Positions 61,851 to 64,000 of a DNA stretch of 64,000 bases are shown one piece after another. Location of the stretch: the NCBI GenBank assembly GCA_014268975.2, contig CP077096.1, positions 236,001-300,000 of the forward strand. The letters are read 5' to 3'. The notes beneath the pieces were generated by a model. It was not told the origin of the DNA, made no database searches, and saw only the letters and a list, made by a program, of their open reading frames with translations. A program made the position numbers and the translations under genes. Each line of letters opens with the position of its first letter. Position 1 is the first letter of the stretch. The stretch comes from Pseudomonas wayambapalatensis. GTDB lineage: Bacteria > Pseudomonadota > Gammaproteobacteria > Pseudomonadales > Pseudomonadaceae.

Positions 61851-63032
61851 ATGGCCGGTAAAGCAAGTTTCAACTGGATCGACCCGCTGTTGCTGGATCA
61901 GCAGCTCACTGAAGAAGAGCGCATGGTGCGTGACAGCGCTTATCAGTTCGCCCAGGACAAGCTGGCTCCGCGGGTGATCGAGGCGTTCCGTCACGAACAG
62001 ACCGATCCGGCAATCTTCCGCGAGATGGGCGAGGTCGGCCTGCTGGGCGCGACCATTCCGGCCGAGTATGGCGGTAGTGGTCTCAACTACGTGTGCTATG
62101 GGCTGATTGCCCGTGAGGTGGAGCGGATCGACTCGGGTTACCGCTCGATGATGAGTGTGCAGTCTTCGCTGGTCATGGTGCCGATCAACGAGTTCGGCAG
62201 TGAAGCGCAGAAGCAGAAGTACCTGCCCAAGCTTGCCAGCGGTGAATGGATCGGTTGCTTCGGTTTGACCGAGCCCAACCACGGCTCCGACCCTGGTGCA
62301 ATGATCACCCGCGCGCGCAAGGTCGAGGGTGGCTACAGCCTGACGGGCAGCAAGATGTGGATCACCAACAGCCCGATCGCTGATGTGTTCGTGGTCTGGG
62401 CGAAGGACGATGCCGGCGATATTCGTGGCTTCATTCTGGAAAAGGGCTGGAAGGGCCTGAGCGCTCCGGCCATTCATGGCAAGGTTGGCCTGCGCGCGTC
62501 GATCACCGGTGAGATCGTCATGGACGGCGTGTTCGTGCCGGAAGAGAACATTTTCCCTGAGGTACGTGGTCTGAAAGGCCCGTTCACCTGTTTGAACTCG
62601 GCGCGCTATGGCATCTCCTGGGGCGCGCTGGGGGCGGCGGAGGCTTGCTGGCACACTGCACGCCAGTACACCCTGGACCGCAAGCAGTTCGGCCGCCCTC
62701 TGGCCGCCAACCAGCTGATCCAGAAGAAACTCGCCGACATGCAGACCGAGATCACTTTGGGGCTGCAGGGCTGCCTGCGGCTGGGGCGAATGAAGGACGA
62801 GGGCTCGGCGGCGGTGGAGATCACCTCGATCATGAAGCGCAACTCCTGCGGCAAGGCCCTGGACATCGCCCGTCTGGCGCGCGACATGCTCGGCGGCAAC
62901 GGAATCTCTGACGAGTTCGGGGTGGCGCGTCACTTGGTCAACCTCGAGGTGGTCAACACCTATGAAGGTACGCATGACATCCATGCGTTGATTCTCGGCC
63001 GCGCGCAGACCGGCATTCAGGCGTTCTATTAA
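61851..63032 (+). CDS. gcdH: glutaryl-CoA dehydrogenase
   Basis: 393 residues from ATG 61851. An FAD flavoprotein that oxidises and decarboxylates glutaryl-CoA to crotonyl-CoA in lysine and glutarate breakdown. Motifs: [19 protein letters not shown] (FAD/substrate loop), [53 protein letters not shown] and the catalytic glutamate in [18 protein letters not shown] near the end. It precedes the CoA-transferase gene by 15 bases, forming a glutarate operon. Confidence 0.97.
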   Translation: MAGKASFNWIDPLLLDQQLTEEERMVRDSAYQFAQDKLAPRVIEAFRHEQTDPAIFREMGEVGLLGATIPAEYGGSGLNYVCYGLIAREVERIDSGYRSMMSVQSSLVMVPINEFGSEAQKQKYLPKLASGEWIGCFGLTEPNHGSDPGAMITRARKVEGGYSLTGSKMWITNSPIADVFVVWAKDDAGDIRGFILEKGWKGLSAPAIHGKVGLRASITGEIVMDGVFVPEENIFPEVRGLKGPFTCLNSARYGISWGALGAAEACWHTARQYTLDRKQFGRPLAANQLIQKKLADMQTEITLGLQGCLRLGRMKDEGSAAVEITSIMKRNSCGKALDIARLARDMLGGNGISDEFGVARHLVNLEVVNTYEGTHDIHALILGRAQTGIQAFY

Positions 63033-63047
63033 TAGAGGGGCGCGGCC

Positions 63048-64000
63048 ATGGGAGCGCTGTCACATCTGCGGGTGCTGGACCTGTCGCGTGTATTGGCCGG
63101 ACCGTGGTCCGGCCAGATTCTCGCCGACCTCGGGGCTGACGTGATCAAGGTCGAGCGACCGGGTACGGGTGATGACACCCGGGCGTGGGGGCCGCCCTTC
63201 CTGCGGGACGCCCACGGCGAGAACACCAGCGAGGCGGCCTACTATCTGTCGGCCAATCGCAACAAGCGCTCGGTGACGATCGACTTCACCCAACCTGAAG
63301 GTCAGCGCCTGGTGCGCGAACTGGCGGCAAAGTCGGATATCGTCATCGAGAACTTCAAGGTGGGCGGGCTGGCGAGCTATGGGCTGGATTACGAATGCCT
63401 GAGGGCGGTCAATCCCAAGCTTATCTATTGCTCGATCACCGGCTTCGGCCAGACGGGCCCCTATGCCAAGCGCGCGGGCTACGATTTCATGATCCAAGGG
63501 CTGGGTGGGCTGATGAGCCTGACCGGGCGGCCTGAGGGTGAGCAGGGGGCTGGGCCCATGAAGGTGGGGGTGGCGCTGACTGACATTCTCACCGGGCTGT
63601 ATTCCACGGTGGCGATCCTTGCGGCACTGGCGCATCGCGATCAGTCGGGAGAGGGCCAGCATATCGATATGGCCTTGCTGGATGTGCAGGTGGCGTGCCT
63701 TGCCAACCAGGCAATGAACTACCTGACCACGGGTACATCGCCCAAACGTCTGGGCAATGCGCATCCCAACATCGTGCCTTATCAGGATTTTCCGACGGCT
63801 GATGGTGACTTCATCCTTACCGTGGGTAACGACGGGCAGTTCCGCAAGTTCGCAGAAGTGGCCGGTCAGCCGCAGTGGGCGGATGATCCGCGCTTTGCCA
63901 CCAACAAGCAGCGGGTTGCGCATCGGGCGGAGCTTATTCCTCTAATCCGACAGGCGACGGTGTTCAAGACCACGGCCCAATGGGTGGCGGAGCTGGAAAG
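63048..64000 (+). CDS. CaiB/BaiF CoA-transferase family protein, probable glutarate CoA-transferase (3' end outside window)
   Basis: The frame from ATG 63048 reads MGALSHLRVLDLSRVLAGPWSG and stays open to the window end (317 codons). The family start 'L-R-V-L-D-L-S-R-V-L-A-G-P' and the catalytic aspartate region (MALLDVQVACLANQAMNYL) are class III CoA-transferase features; NKRSVTIDFTQPEGQRLVREL also fits. Its place 15 bases after gcdH suggests activation of glutarate to glutaryl-CoA by CoA transfer from succinyl-CoA. About 90 residues are missing. Confidence 0.92.
   Translation, partial: MGALSHLRVLDLSRVLAGPWSGQILADLGADVIKVERPGTGDDTRAWGPPFLRDAHGENTSEAAYYLSANRNKRSVTIDFTQPEGQRLVRELAAKSDIVIENFKVGGLASYGLDYECLRAVNPKLIYCSITGFGQTGPYAKRAGYDFMIQGLGGLMSLTGRPEGEQGAGPMKVGVALTDILTGLYSTVAILAALAHRDQSGEGQHIDMALLDVQVACLANQAMNYLTTGTSPKRLGNAHPNIVPYQDFPTADGDFILTVGNDGQFRKFAEVAGQPQWADDPRFATNKQRVAHRAELIPLIRQATVFKTTAQWVAELE

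Overview
The window is a gene-dense, high-GC chromosomal segment from a fluorescent pseudomonad, most likely the Pseudomonas putida group. Evidence is the long Pseudomonas-type PstC and PstA, the aspA/LysR/purEK block, the rubredoxin/AlkT/HU block, the TonB-ExbD-ExbB order, the split PntAA/PntAB/PntB, and many REP palindromes of P. putida type (GCGGGC-AAG-CCCGCTCC core). I found no rRNA, tRNA, IS element, prophage, CRISPR array or convincing pseudogene. About 63 genes are annotated; the first and last run off the window.

Layout. 1-6.3 kb: two GNAT acetyltransferases and a PaiB-like flavoprotein, divergent from a MocR/PdxR regulator whose linker is coded by five 12-bp repeats resembling DnaA boxes; then an acetylpolyamine-type deacetylase with an orphan polyamine-binding protein and an AraC regulator. 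6.4-13.2 kb: aspA with a divergent LysR gene, purEK behind a terminator-containing leader, a GlsB-type membrane protein, a DUF3299 protein, a hexose-6-phosphate mutarotase and a thioesterase. 13.5-28 kb: an MFS carrier and the phosphate regulon (pstS, pstCAB-phoU, phoBR) with PhoB-box repeats before pstS, pstC and phoB; a response regulator, an M23 peptidase and a CorC-type protein lie between phoU and phoR. 28-36.7 kb: ubiCA, rubredoxin and its reductase, HU, an SCP2-like protein, a YbaK-HDOD protein, recG and oxyR. 36.8-43.8 kb: tonB-exbD-exbB, an SDR protein, a lipoprotein, ridA, spoT, rpoZ. 44-49 kb: a polyamine catabolism island (LysR, glutamine-synthetase-like ligase, gamma-glutamyl-GABA hydrolase, APC permease) between rpoZ and gmk. 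49-55.4 kb: gmk, yicC, rph, a DUF4870 protein, a two-domain putative periplasmic hydrolase followed by three tandem DUF2388 paralogues, and a DUF1127 protein. 55.7-64 kb: succinate-type CoA-transferase, the pnt transhydrogenase, and the glutarate locus gcdR / gcdH-gcdG.

How it works together. Three themes recur: phosphate sensing and uptake under PhoB; polyamine and lysine-derived carbon use (deacetylase, gamma-glutamyl route, glutaryl-CoA route); and stress or redox balance (OxyR, transhydrogenase, SpoT, rubredoxin). The least explained sequence is the DnaA-box-like repeat array inside the MocR gene, the ACAGT/ACTGT motif cluster upstream of the DUF1127 gene, a 166-bp composite REP palindrome, and the uncharacterised DUF4105/DUF2388 block.
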